Source of the DNA: Allodiplogaster sudhausi
Lineage: Eukaryota; Nematoda; Chromadorea; Rhabditida; Diplogasteridae
Assembly: GCA_945643635.1 (NCBI GenBank)
Contig: CALZFC010000248.1
Span: 5,381,001-5,445,000, forward strand
Length of the DNA: 64,000 nt
Direction: 5' to 3'
This document shows, piece after piece, positions 1 through 10,924 of the stretch. Below the pieces are notes generated by a model that did no database searches, was not told the DNA's origin, and saw only the letters and a list, made by a program, of their open reading frames with translations. Positions within the stretch are counted from its first letter, which is position 1; each line of letters opens with the position of its first letter. The position numbers and the translations under genes are program-made.

Positions 1-155
1 GAAACTGGAGATTTCTCTGTTAATCCTTTTATAAATGATTCCTTCAGGCTGCGAAGTGCTCGAGCCTTTGCCAAACAAGATTTGTACGTCTCCGATCAAG
101 TACATTGAGCCGCTCGACGAGTTTCATGCTGACGTCACTTTTCTCATTCAGAGGT

Positions 156-290
156 TCGGAGAGAGACCCAGAGGAGAGATAAAGAGATTGAGAGAGAAGC
201 AGAGAGAGATAGGGAGAGAGATAGCGATGCAGAGAGACAGAGAGAGAGAGATAGAGAGAAAGATAGATAGAGAGAGAGAGAGAGAGCGAC
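156..290. repeat. GA-rich microsatellite
   Basis: Imperfect (GA)n and GATA-type tract inside an intron of copy O0. The matching intron of O2 (36360-36450) holds the same tract in inverted orientation. A second GA-rich tract lies at 541-670. Confidence 0.9.
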
Positions 291-1114
291 AGGTTGAACA
301 TATAAGGGTGGAGAATGTATGTATGTGGATGTACTTCATTTTCCCTACCTCAGGCGCTATGGAGTGAAACTAGAGCCAAAGGATGACAAGCACGAAATTT
401 CTGAAAAACTAGTCGAGAAGTTCAACGAGATCGCGAACAAGTTAGTGCTGATTCAAACATTTATTGGACATGCTTAGAAAACAGTGGATGTAAAAGCGAG
501 GAAAAAAAATAAGCGGGAAAGTAGTCAGACTAATTGTATGAGGGAGATAGAAAAATTGAGAGGTGGGCAGAGCGAGACATAGAGAGACAGAGAGGGAGAG
601 AGGGGAAGAGAAAACAAGAGAGATGAAGATGGAGTGAGGGAGAGGAGTTGAGAGAGAAAAGAAAGAGGGTATGTAATTCTTAGGTGTTTCTAATTCTACC
701 CCTTCAGAAGCTCGCTATTCTTCATCTTGGACAGCACGCCGGTCTTTGAGGACAAGTGTATGCGAAAGATTAACGAAATGATATGAGCGAATACCAGCGA
801 ACACGAGATCAATGTCAGTTAGCATGGAGATAAAGCAGACCTTTATAATAATAATTATAATAATTATTATTATAGTTATTATAATTATAATTATAACTAT
901 AATTATTATAATTTTTAACTATAGTTATAATAAATTATTATTACTTTTATTATTATTAACTTATTATTAAAAAGATTAAATGAATAAAATAATAACTTTA
1001 AAATACGATTATCCAGGATGCATGCGTACTGCGCGGGGAGAAGAAGTACGCGCGTGCTCGTACAAAGAAGTGCCGCAGTTAGTCTTTTCTTCTATGAATT
1101 TTTATTCAATGACT

Positions 1115-2542
1115 TTAAGAGAGCCTCTCTGTAAGGGCCAAGGTTTCTCTGCCCCGGGGGAAAGTGTCGGATTTTGATAATCAAATTTTAATAGGGGGTA
1201 CCCATGCGTATTATAAAGAAAATTAGGTGGTCAATTTTGTTATAAAATTTTTATCTTTGACTGGGCATGCAAAAGTATGCAAAATGTTTAAGCCTATATA
1301 ACTTTCCTTAAGCTCAATATTTTTGAATTATTTTTTTTTTATCTGATGTGTATTCGGACAGCGCACAAAAACGTCGTTGACGAGTTTCCTGAAAATTTTC
1401 ATTTTCAAATAGTTTTATGCATTTTTAATTTTCAAAACAGTTTTTTGAGCACTTCATCTATTTCCGGATACGGGCTGAAGCTGGATAATAGTTTAAAAGA
1501 AAGAGGAGAAAAAATGACATATAATATGTTGTTATGAAGAAAATCGAAAGATACATATGTTTTCGAATTTTGAAAGAACGAATAAAAATTTAAATGGAAC
1601 GGTTTTCAATGAAATTATTCTTTTTCTCATCAAAAAACACCATATAACATGATTTGTGGCACAAACATGCACCCTTCAGTTTTCGACTTGATTTATCCGC
1701 TGGATCAACACTGGAAATTTTCCTCGATCGCTCGAAAAAAGGGAATATGTATCCTTGAAAACTCATTAAACGAGGATATAGTATACAGTATTGTTCGCTC
1801 TACCTGATAATGTGTTCATTTGGTTAAGCCGGTTATCTTAAAGGCCTATAAATTTGGTTCTCAGTAGTTATTATCCAATTAATTTTTGATCGAAAAAGAG
1901 AAAATTTTATTTATAAGCCCCAGGGTAACATTATGCAGATTGGTTCTAGATCTGTTTTGTAGAGAAATTAATGGCCAATCCGATAAAATAAAAACTGTTT
2001 AAAAAGCAAGAGTCTAAAAAAAGTTACATTGATTCATCTCAATCAGCGAAAATGCGAGTGCACCAGGTTCAGGTCAAAATTCGAAAACATACATATGTAT
2101 TTTCGATTTTCTTCATAACAACATATTATATGTCATTTTTTCTCCTCTTTCTTTTAAACTATTATCCAGCCCGTATCGGGAAATAGATGAAGTGCTCAAA
2201 AAACTGATTTTTGAAAATAAAAAATGCATAAAACTGGTTGAAAATGAAAATTTTCAGAAAACTCATCAACGACGTTTTTGTGCGCTGTCCGAATACACAT
2301 CAGATAAAAAAAAGATAATTCAAAAATATTGAGTTGAAGGAAAGTTATATAGGCTTAAACATTTTGCATACTTTTGCATGCACAGTCAAAGAAAAAAATT
2401 TTATAACAAAATGGACCACCTAATTTTCTTTATAATAAGCATGGGTACCCCCTATTAAAATTTGATTATCAAAATCCAACACTTTCCCCCGGGGCAGGCG
2501 CCTATGGAAGGCTGCTTGATCCTTACAGAGAGGCTCTCTTAA
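1115..2542. mobile_element. TTAA-flanked foldback element (piggyBac-like non-autonomous), copy 1
   Basis: TTAA at 1115-1118 and at 2539-2542 bounds a block that starts GAGAGCCTCTCTGTAAGG and ends with its near inverse. The arms are long: 1119-1590 pairs imperfectly with about 2065-2538, so the element is nearly a giant palindrome with a spacer of about 0.5 kb. No transposase frame is visible. TTAA target duplication is the hallmark of piggyBac elements, so this is probably a non-autonomous derivative; the family assignment is inference. The paralogous intron in O2 has no insertion at this position. Confidence 0.75.
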
Positions 2543-2614
2543 TACATTTAAATTTCATACAACAATTCATAAAGTTTTCAAAAGATCGCAAGGGCTCTAG
2601 ACTAATCATAAATG

Positions 2615-2615
<1 letters not shown>

Positions 2616-2670
<55 letters not shown>
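2616..2670. repeat. (AT)n microsatellite
   Basis: Nearly pure AT dinucleotide tract in the last intron of copy O0. The matching O2 intron has its own shorter tract at 30955-30980. Confidence 0.9.
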
Positions 2671-2674
<4 letters not shown>

Positions 2675-2968
2675 CGTAAGCTTGTTATCATTTCTTATAG
2701 AAATAAATTTATAACGTTCCGTTTCGCCTCTGTAAATAGCTGAAGGTGACTGAAACATCTAATATATTTTAATTTTTTTGCCCTAAAAATTTCTCTCAGA
2801 ACAAATTGAAGGGAAACGGAACTTCAACAAAAAATTCTTGCTGTTCCTCGCGAAGAAGCACAAGAAGCGACTGAAGGAGCTTGAGAAAAGCCTCTATCCG
2901 AGTGAGTCATGATGAGCACGCGGAGCCATTTGTGTAGATGATGTCATGCCTAGAGGAAAGTGATTAGG

Positions 2969-3135
2969 CATCTCTCACTATGTCTCTCTCTACCTCTCTC
3001 ACCCCTTCTCTCTCCCTCGCTCTCTCTGTCTCTCTTTCCTTCTCTCTCTCTCCCTCTCTCTCTCGCCTTCTCTCTCTCTCCATCTCTCTCCCCTTCCCTG
3101 TCTCTCCTTCTCTCTCTCTCCTTCTCTACCTCTCA
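2969..3135. repeat. CT-rich microsatellite
   Basis: Pyrimidine tract of CTCT units with TCC and TTC interruptions, downstream of copy O0. The counterpart beyond the O2 3' end is a GA tract at 30520-30612. Confidence 0.9.
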
Positions 3136-3159
3136 CCTATCCTCGTCTGTCCAATATTC

Positions 3160-3420
3160 CTAACTTGATGCTGTGGTTATTGAATATAAGGCATAATCCG
3201 CTATATAAAAATATTTATTATCATTCACTGTTTTTATCTCACATTGTTTATTAGGCTGATACAATATTAAATTATGTCGATAAATATGATATCCAATTAG
3301 ATGATAAGCTTGTGGGACTACGATATGTAAAATTCTTATTTGCTGGCACACAGATAAATTAGTGAAGTAATGCAGAAATATCTTTATTGTGGAGAAGAAA
3401 AACAACGTGTGTTGTCGATG
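3160..3420 (-). mobile_element. BEL/Pao-like retroelement fragment, left copy part 2
   Basis: Reverse complement resembles 30345-30500, which continues the BEL/Pao-like remnant next to O2. In this copy it is separated from its other half (6070-7210) by about 2.65 kb of inserted repeats. No intact frame remains. Confidence 0.55.
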
Positions 3421-3654
3421 ATTTAAGAAAAAGTGAGATAAAGAAGTGAATACATAAACCTGGTCATGATTTTGTCACATTCTATGCTCAATTACTACCG
3501 TGGCCTTGGAATAACTTGGCGAGAAATACATATCGCAGGCTAGCACTGCGTGCACCCAACGCGCATTAAAATGAATCGAGTGGTTTTCGTAATCGGAAAA
3601 TGATAACATTTTCTCTTTTGTCGTATTACATACGCCGATTAGCTATAGCCTTCG

Positions 3655-4490
3655 CTGCCCTCTCTCTCTCTTTTGTCGTGCGGTCGTGAGCTCCTTTGCT
3701 CCGTCGTCCTCTGGGCCGGTACCCTCGTGCCAAGGGGACCAACTCGTCTATTGGCATCACCTCAGGTTACCGGATTCGATCTCCTCCTTCTTCTCTGGTA
3801 CTTTCGTTGGTACCTCTGAAGTTGCTATGTCTAGGTCTTCGGTCCTCGCTCCAGCTGTCTCGCATCTTGGGTCGCTTGCTTCTCTCATCCAGATTCGCAA
3901 GCGTCACGGTTCGCCCTCTTCTTCCGAGGCACTCATCGCTACCAGATCGTGGAAAAGCTCAACGCTCACTATCTCATGGTCAACCAGCAGCAGCAGCAGC
4001 AGATCGATGTCCTGTCCATCGAGCTCGCCTCCAAGGATGCCAGGCTTGCCCTTCTCGGAGCCTCCTCCTCCCCCGATTCCTCCTCGTGTTTCTGACTGTG
4101 TCATGAATTCTAGTACTCCCAACCGCCCCTCACATTCCGTTGGATCAATCCTATTTCAGCTGTAATTCTTAGATCCCTGATGAAGTCGCTGACCGCTCTT
4201 TTGTCATTACTGGATCGTCTATCCTCACTGGTTCTCCCTCTTCTCGGGCTATTTGGGCTCGCTGTATCTGCCATTTCTCATTGGCATCCGAAATCAATTA
4301 TTCAATTGACGAAGTTATCATGTCAACCTCTGCCCTCCAGCAAGAAGTCCTCCGCAAGTCGGCTTGCTTCAGGCGCACTAATGACTTTTATCAGTGTCGT
4401 CTTCGCCCCTCCTTCCACCTTTTTCGCAGCGTGGCCTCATCCCAACTTTATGCAACAAACCCGACATCTCCTCCGGTAAAGGAATGAATG
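3655..4490 (+). mobile_element. 5' fragment of a CR1-like LINE (ORF1 region), decayed
   Basis: Begins with a CTGCCCTCTCT-type 5' end followed by GTGCGGTCGTGAGCTCC, like the element at 7213. An ORF1-like protein can be followed only across frame changes: a Met start near 3827, then a coiled-coil-like Gln-rich stretch near 3945-4060 (HYLMVNQQQQQQIDVLSIEL), then from about 4170 a domain (FVITGSSILTGSPSSRAIW) that lines up with the second ORF1 domain at 8020-8290. ORF1 proteins of this type bind retrotransposon RNA. At least two frameshifts are present. It is truncated before any endonuclease or reverse transcriptase. Confidence 0.6.
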
Positions 4491-4864
4491 CTAAGCGTCG
4501 TTTGGGGTAAGACTGCAAGAACAATAAAAAATGATTTAAGCATTACAATTAATACGAAGAAGAGCGATAAAACTTGAAGCATTTTAATTTCAATTTACTT
4601 CTCTTTTTCCTTGGAGAGCAACGTCGATTCTTTTCGCAGCCTCCTTCATATTGAGCAGAAACAAAACTGAACAATCAAGAAGAAATTGAAATTCATGTTA
4701 GATATATTGAGAAGAGAAAATTCCATATATGCGCAAGCTGATTCCCAGTTTGGACAAGCACATTTCATTATTTTCCTTATTTCAATAATACGTATCCCAA
4801 TGGGCATTTGTCGGCCTCCGTGATCGGCCCCGAAACTAGCCCCGGCCTCAAATGTGAAAAAATG
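4491..4864. other. Unclassified AT-rich spacer
   Basis: No gene, RNA or repeat could be supported here. It lies between the LINE fragment and the inverted-repeat element. Confidence 0.5.
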
Positions 4865-4866
4865 CA

Positions 4867-6034
4867 TAATGTAAGAGAGCCTCATGTATTCATGTATTTA
4901 TCTCTTTTAATATTCCGTATATTATCATTGACTATCTGCTTGCTAGCCTGAAATGTTAGTCTTATTATTCAAAATGAGATTATTTTCCAATAATTCCATT
5001 CTTAAGCGAAAACATTCAAGAGAAGAGGAAAGATAGAAAAAGGAATTCTGCTTCCTACAGTTAGTTCCCTTCTTCTAAGGGAAAGATATATTTATTCTCG
5101 AATATGATCACAAAATTGAAAGTACTTGAACGAACGAGCATCGCATGTGCTACATCGTCAACATATTTACGCTTCATAAAAAATTAATAGCACGTCGCGA
5201 ATCGTACGGGACAAAGGAGGCGGGGGATTCCTAGAACCAGACAGATACAAAAAATAATATGGCACCTCCTATTCTACGATTTTTGTTGTTATGGCGACAA
5301 AGGGAGGCTGCAGTCCTACCTAAGTCTAATTTTCTTTTGAGAGAGAAGAGGGAAGGGGAAATATATCATCAAAAATTGGCGCCACGAGAGCTTCAATAGG
5401 ACCTCTCCGGGAGCTTCAATAGGACCTCCCCAAAGCAACGGCTGTCTACCCTAATTACCCAAGTGCCGTGAAAATGTCATAAATTAAGAGATGAAAAACA
5501 TTAAAAACCTCTGGTTTTTTTTTAACTTTTAAAGTTAACCTTACACTTAAAGTGAACTTTTAAAGCCAAAGGGAAAAATTAAATATGTATATAGAAAAAA
5601 GTATAACGTCCATACCTGGCATGACGGTATTGGTCGGAACCACTCGCTGCTACCAGTAAGAGTACGGGCCATTCTTAGCTCCGTACCACGGTTGCTCTCA
5701 TCAGATTCATTCTTCAACGTAAGTCGCACAGGCAGGATTCAGAAGATTCTTTATTAGGTCGAGACGAAATAGAAAGAGAGAAGGGAGAAGAGGAGACGGC
5801 GACTCGGGACAAAGATGGCAGCGGAGACCGGCATAGTGCGGGTCCCCTCCGGGTCTAGGCAAACCCCCCCCCCCCCCCCCCCAGAATACATATCCCTCGG
5901 GGATTAAGTACAGGCGAGAAAGAGGGCGGCGCCTAATAACTAGAAACTACAAAAAGGCTAGCAAGCAGATAGTCAATGATAATATACGGAATATTAAAAG
6001 AGATAAATACATGAATACATGAGGCTCTCTTACA
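4867..6034. mobile_element. Inverted-repeat element, about 1.17 kb
   Basis: About 80 bases at 4867-4947 (start GTAAGAGAGCCTCATG) recur as the near-exact reverse complement at 5953-6034. The first bases resemble the ends of the TTAA foldback elements (TTAAGAGAGCCTC). The interior holds a small direct repeat (GCTTCAATAGGACCTC at 5391 and 5411), short palindromes near 5520-5565 and a C17 run near 5866-5882. No transposase frame. It sits in material inserted into the left copy of the inverted duplication. Confidence 0.6.
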
Positions 6035-6069
6035 ATAAAATAATTTTTCTGGATGAAAAATCTATCCAA

Positions 6070-7210
6070 AATTTAGAATATTTCGCATCCGGAATGTGTC
6101 CACACAATTCTCGTCGTATGCGAAAATTCGTAGAATGAAAAGGAAATGATTGTTCCCGATCAAAATATCAGGTTGAATATTTATGAGAAATTCATTGCCG
6201 CTTTCTGCTTTCACCCAGTCTAGTGAATTACATATCAGTGGAACAGAGCGAGGATTAATTCGGATTTATGATCATCATTCATGATAAGCAGAACGTGATG
6301 TATCGTTGACATTGATCTTTTATGATGGATAAAATTAAATTCATTTATTCAACAACTCTGTGATGTATGAGTTTGTACTGCCTGAATCAATGAGTGCAGT
6401 TGTCTTTATTATGTTCTCAGAAAAATTTGGATTAATAAGATGTACTTCCGCCCATAGAACGTAGAATTTTTTCCATGGTATTAGTGCTAGAATGAATCTT
6501 TTTCGAAGAGATAGAATTATTCCGGTTTGATGTCTCTGAACATTGCGAGTATTCGTCGATAGCAGTGATGGTTGTGTGATTCGCGGCTCATGTGGAGCAG
6601 AAGAATGTTGCTGTTGAATTGAGCGAGGATGAGTAGCGTTTTGATTCTAAATTTGCACTACTCTTGCGACATCTGCCTTTGATTTCTAGCAGGGGAGAAG
6701 TGGTGTCTGTGTGTATTCGGATACATTTCTATATATGGGCTGATGAATTTGATTCTGATATTGATTTCGATTTTGCGAAAATCGCAATTGAGGCCTTCGC
6801 CATGTATTCGATGAGAAATTATGCGAATGTCTCCTTGAATCGATTGATAAAATTGCTACAAAAATACAACAACTTTTGTAGCAATTTTTGCAGTTAAGAT
6901 TTTCAATGATAATTATTCAAGCAATTCTTGCATAGTTTCATCTGATATGCTGCTGCGTTGCGATCGCTCGGTGGTGTAGTATACATTATTGTACAGTCGT
7001 TCACTGTATGATGCCTGTCATTGCAAAGTTTGCATTTATCGCAAAGATGATCAGTATTGTATTCAACTCGTCAATTAGACATAGATATCTACATTTGATG
7101 AACCAGTAATGAGAACATTTTCAATTCTTCGTTCTTCTATTATTTCTCTGGGTAGACAAAGAACATCAAATATTCCGACTCTCTTTATTTATTGATCTCT
7201 TAGTCTGTAG
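6070..7210 (-). mobile_element. BEL/Pao-like gag-pol remnant (zinc knuckle and aspartic protease), left copy
   Basis: On the minus strand a CX2CX4HX4C zinc knuckle (CKLCNDRHHTVNDC) lies near 6992-7036, followed by KLCKNCLNNYH and, near 6357-6398, the aspartic protease motif ALIDSGSTNSYI. This order (zinc knuckle, second Cys/His cluster, retropepsin) is typical of BEL/Pao retrotransposons. Many stops and frame changes separate the motifs; no reverse transcriptase or integrase is visible here. Matches 29457-30340 on the opposite strand. Confidence 0.65.
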
Positions 7211-7212
7211 AT

Positions 7213-9350
7213 AGTCTGCTGCCCTCTCTCCATACTCTGCTGCCCTCTCTCCATACTCTGCTGCCCTCTCTACATACTCTGGTGCCCTCTCTCCATACTC
7301 TGCTGCCCTCTCTTGCTGTGCGGCCGCTCAACTTTTTGCTCCGTTGCCGGTCCACATAGCTGCAGCTCATGCTACCGCCTGTGTGCCTCAGGCCCTCTCA
7401 CGTCTCCTAAAGGCACCTTCTGAGGTTACCTCCATCCGTAGAAGAGTCTCCTTTCTCTCTCTCTCTCTCTCTCTTCTCATCGGCAATCTCTACTTGAACT
7501 CTTGGGCCGGGGAAATTGTGATCTATTTAGGCCCCTTTTGAGTTATGTCTGGTCAAGACAATTCTTCCTCTTCTGCCAAGCCAATCTCTCCTCTGGTCTC
7601 GTTCGCTGATCGATTCCAGAATCGCCGTAAGCGGACCGGCGGTTCCGTTGACGAGACAAGCGAGGACGAACTCATCCACCTGCTGGCCCAGATACTCGAC
7701 GCCCTGGTCGTCGCCCTTTCAACCAAGGACGACGACATCAAGTCACTCTCCACTCTCGTGGCCGAGAAGGAGAAAAAGGATCACCACCCTGGAGGCAGCC
7801 CATTTCGATCTTGTTGCGCGTTTTGATGCTTTTTCCTCTTCTCTTAATCCCATTATTGATGTCGATATGTCTGCTTCTCTTTCTCCCTCTCGCGGGGCTG
7901 CCTCCGCACCCCCTTCCGTCCCTCCTTCCAACCCACCCCCTCCTCTCCCTTCCACCCTTGAGGCCGCCTGGAACCCCTCCTTCGAGACGGAGGAGGAGAA
8001 GGCTGATAGAACCGAGCGCCGTCGTTCTGTTGTGGTGGCTGGTGTTGACTATGCATTCGGCTCTTCCACTCAACGGGTATTGTACTACTATGATGTCGTT
8101 ACACGAATGCTTGATTTCCTTGATATCTCTGCTGTCCCAGTTGCGGTTTACCAACTCCCCTCTCGCGGCTCCCGCACCGCTTTGTTGAAAGTGGTTCTCC
8201 CCAACTCCGCCGCCCAGGAGGAGATGAGCAAGAAGGCTCCCCGCCTCTTTCACTCTGACGACTTCTTCCACATCTCTGCCCGCTCGTCCCCGCTTGGATA
8301 TCTCCAAGTTCTTCCGTCCCCCTAGCTCTCATCCTCAGGCCAATCGCGGCCGCCCTTCCATCCTTGCCCCCAACCACCCTCCCCCTCACCCAAGGCCTCC
8401 GGCCACTTCTCGATATCGCAAACCGTCAATTAATATCCCGGGTCTCTCCTCTCTCCCTCTTCGTGTCTCACAAGGATTTGACCCTGTCGCCCCCATGTCT
8501 CCATCTATCAATCAATGGCACCGCAATGCCGTCCCCCCTCCGTCTCCGTCTCCGTTCAATCAATGGCATCGCAACGCCTTAATCCCTCCTCAACACCCCT
8601 TTCAACCAATGGCCTCCTCTTTACCGCCACTAAATAACAACGTTCGCAGGCCCAATGATTCACCCCACTATAAGGCTCCCATTGAAGTCTGCAAGATCAT
8701 ACTCTTTAATGCCCGGTCTATTGTTAATAAGATCGCTGAATTAAGCAACACTTTAAATGTATCCTTTCGAATTATCGCTATTGTCGAATCATGGTTGTCA
8801 TCTAAATATCCCGATTCTTTCTTATTAGCTGGGAACTCGAACTATAATGTCTTTCGTACCGATCGCCCTCGCCACAAGGGTGGCGGTGTTGTTTTGTTGG
8901 CCCACTCCGCGGTCTCTTGTAAGATTGTCTCTTCCCTCTCAACCGCAGGCTCTTTTGATCTCCTTGCCGTTGATTGCAGTTTTAATGGCAGTCTTATCCG
9001 CTTTATTATAGTATTCCGCGCCCCTTCTTCAGCTGCTGAAGGCAATTCTGTCCTTGTTAACTCCCTTCGCGATCTCTCTACCTGCGCACATCCAACGATC
9101 ATTCTGGGTGACTTTAATTTCCCCGACCTTTATTGGTCCCTCCCCTAACCCCCCGCGGTCGGCAGTACCCCTCCCCAATCCAAGCTCTTCTTAGATTTTA
9201 CGTACTCCGTTTTCTTCGCCCAACTCACCCCTTCTATTACATGTAACTCCCATGTTCTTGATCTATATTGCACTACGTTATATTTATTTTATTTTCACTG
9301 CTAAATTTCTAATTACCACGTCTCACTTCGGTGGGCGTAAATAAAGTATA
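7213..9350 (+). mobile_element. CR1-like LINE, ORF1 plus endonuclease part, truncated before the RT
   Basis: ORF1 starts at ATG 7545 (MSGQDNSSSSAK), shifts frame near 7760 and runs to the stop near 8325; it has a proline-rich linker (about 7900-7970) and a C-terminal domain (VVVAGVDYAFGSS). From 8294 a second frame carries an APE-type endonuclease: ILFNARSIVNKIAELS near 8700, AIVESWL near 8780, GDFNFP near 9110. The frame breaks at about 9148 and continues one base out to about 9265. The reverse transcriptase is missing; a short 3' tail with AATAAAGTATAAG follows near 9340. Nicking target DNA and binding element RNA are the known roles of these domains. Confidence 0.75.
7216..7312. repeat. 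Tandem 21-base repeats at the LINE 5' end
   Basis: About five direct repeats of CTGCTGCCCTCTCTCCATACT with small changes, just before the GTGCGGCCGCTC start shared by the two LINE copies. They may be 5' UTR promoter monomers; that role is inference. Confidence 0.75.
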
Positions 9351-9534
9351 AGTATTGAGTTTCGAAAGAACTTCTGGTTAATCCAGATCATTATATTCAA
9401 GCGAATATAGAAATGCCTTTGATTTATCGTTTATGCAAATGGGATATGTTGGATAGAATGTTAATATGAAATTATTTTTAATTGTGCAGCGATGAGGAGG
9501 AGTCTGAAGTTTTGGAATTTAGGGTTTATGATAG

Positions 9535-9780
9535 TTCCCTGGTGAGGTAGGAGACGCCAACTGGCGATTTTTTAAATATTTATTTTTCTTCCCCTCTCTC
9601 TCTCTCTGTCTCTCTCTCGATTCTCTCTCAATCTCACAAATTCCTTCCCGTTCTTTCGTTTCTGCGTGGAGCAAACAATTGATGCAGGTATTGGCTAAGA
9701 GAGCGGGAGTGCGAGAGGGTGAGAGAGAGAGAGAAACAGTGTGCTCGAGACGCAGACATATGTATATGTCCAACGCAATT
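9535..9780. repeat. R1-type repeat: unique core between CT and GA tracts
   Basis: A CT tract (9594-9640), then about 80 bases with TTCTTTCGTTTCTGCGTGG near 9651, then a GA tract (9715-9745). The same plan recurs at about a dozen places in the window. Confidence 0.7.
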
Positions 9781-9781
9781 A

Positions 9782-10138
9782 TTGCCACCCCGGGTAACTT
9801 TCTTCTCTCTGTATAGTATTCTCATGTCGACATTTTAGATCGGCGACAGACTTGTTCTAGAATAAAGTTTTTATTGAATAAAATTTTTATTATTAAACCT
9901 GCATTGAATTGTGTAAAGATACATATAAATTGTTATTAAAATTACTTATAGGGTACCAATTTTATTATTATTGCCACCGCGGGTAACTTTCTTCTCTCTG
10001 TATAGTGTTCTCATGTCGACACTTTAGATCGGCGACAGACTTGTTCTAGAATAAAAATTTTATTATTAAACCTGCATTGAACTGTGTAAAGATACATATA
10101 AATTGTTATTAAAATTACTTATAGGGTACCAATTTTAC
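9782..10138. repeat. Tandem duplication of a 170-190 base unit
   Basis: Two adjacent near-identical units start TTGCCACC..CGGGTAACTTTC at about 9782 and 9971 and end at GGTACCAATTTTA. The second lacks about 17 bases. Single copies of the unit occur at 57995-58180 and inverted near 26900-27020. Confidence 0.8.
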
Positions 10139-10179
10139 GTTCAGCTTGTCGGTTAGCGCGGTGGCGGTAGGCACACTGC

Positions 10180-10783
10180 GCTCTGCAATCTGAGTTGTAA
10201 CTTGCATTTCGGAAAACTCTCACTGCCCTGTCCGAGGAATTCTCCGGATATGCTGGAGGATGTACATACCGCATTTTCTCTTTTAGTACCCCCGGGGGTT
10301 CTATTTTTCAATACCCTTGCGAGAGGGGAATACTATTAGAGGGAGGGGTTCTCCTAGAGGGAAGTGTACTATTTTTCAATGTGAGACACTAAAAGTTTGA
10401 TAACAACATTTTCTTCTTAAAAATAAGAAGAATCATAGCTCGAATTCATAGGAATCATCACTGGAATATCCATTTTGGCACATATGTTGAATGAATTTGC
10501 AATCGGTTCATTGGGGAGAGCATCCCATGACTCCAGGATCCATTCGAGGTACGTCTCGAGCTGAGATATTAGGCTGTTAGGGGGGCACTATTGGAGGGGG
10601 GGGGGATTCTACTAGAGGGAGGGGTTCTATTTTTCAATGGCTTTATATCAGAGGGGTACTATTAGAGGGGGGGGGGGTTCTGATAAAGGGGGGGAACTAA
10701 TTGAGAAAATACGGTATATATCCTGAACTGTGCGAAGCTGGCGCTGCCGGGAAACTGGCTCCTGCCAACTCGACTCTTCACTA
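10180..10783 (+). pseudogene. Relic last exon of a fucosyltransferase (F0), split by a MITE
   Basis: The sequence at 10186-10262 and 10717-10783 together matches the C-terminal FUT exon of F1 (13150-13301) and F3 (54304-54455): ACTTGCATTTCGGAAA near 10200, GAATTCTCCGGATAT near 10236, then GTGCGAAGCTGGCGCTGCC near 10727 and the terminal Cys/His-containing tail with its TAA. Between the halves sits a 446-base MITE. No other FUT exon accompanies it, so this is an isolated relic. Confidence 0.8.
10269..10714. mobile_element. CCGTATTTTCTC-type MITE, copy A
   Basis: Left end CCGCATTTTCTCTTTTAGTA, right end AATTGAGAAAATACGG, with TA on both sides (10267-10268 and 10715-10716). The interior is G-rich (AGAGGGAGGGG blocks) and non-coding. 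TA duplication points to a Tc1/mariner-type non-autonomous element; the superfamily is inference. Confidence 0.75.
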
Positions 10784-10880
10784 ATTCAATTCAATTGAAA
10801 TAGTTTTATTCAACGGGTAAGTGGATTCCATGGAGCGCCATGAGTCGTCACCATTCCTGTGGATTTGCTCTAATTATTAC
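10784..10880. repeat. Dispersed 3'-tail-like repeat (T1)
   Basis: Contains TTTTATTCAACGGGTAAGTG and GGAGCGCCATGAGTCGTC, followed by GGATTTGCTCTAATTA. On the minus strand it reads into AATAAAACTATTTGAATTG, like a retroelement 3' end with a short tail. Related copies lie at 13302-13398, 27680-27763, 34010-34090 (diverged), 56147-56226 and 57937-57990. Confidence 0.7.
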
Positions 10881-10924
10881 TATTGACAGGGTTTGTACGA
10901 CCAATGACGTCATTTGAGTATACT

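Larger units (their letters stand above)
48..2912 (+). pseudogene. 3' part of an oac-like O-acyltransferase pseudogene (copy O0)
   Basis: Exons at 48-153, 354-440 and 708-813 match O2 exons 13-15 (36458-36563, 36213-36305, 35754-35859) with the same splice phases. The first carries CEVLEPLPNKICTSP and is part of the SGNH domain. The stretch 2844-2912 matches the last O2 exon (KKHKKRLKELEKSLYPSES, stop). Three lesions point to a dead copy: an in-frame TGA at 784-786 where O2 has CGA, absence of the exon holding the DGKTH segment (O2 31442-31588), and loss of the acceptor AG before 2844 (ctg where O2 has tag). A 6-base deletion in exon 354-440 keeps the frame. The 5' half would lie left of the window. 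The large intron holds a TTAA-flanked foldback element. Confidence 0.8.

Noticed and set aside
980..1177. Frame starting MNKIITLKYDYPGCM, repeated at 34423-34671 minus
   Set aside because: The similarity is due to duplication of the intron; the frame runs into the TTAA element in one copy and elsewhere in the other, with no domain.
6664..6897. 77-residue frame identical to 29559-29792 minus
   Set aside because: It is the antisense strand of the BEL/Pao gag remnant; identity comes from the inverted duplication.
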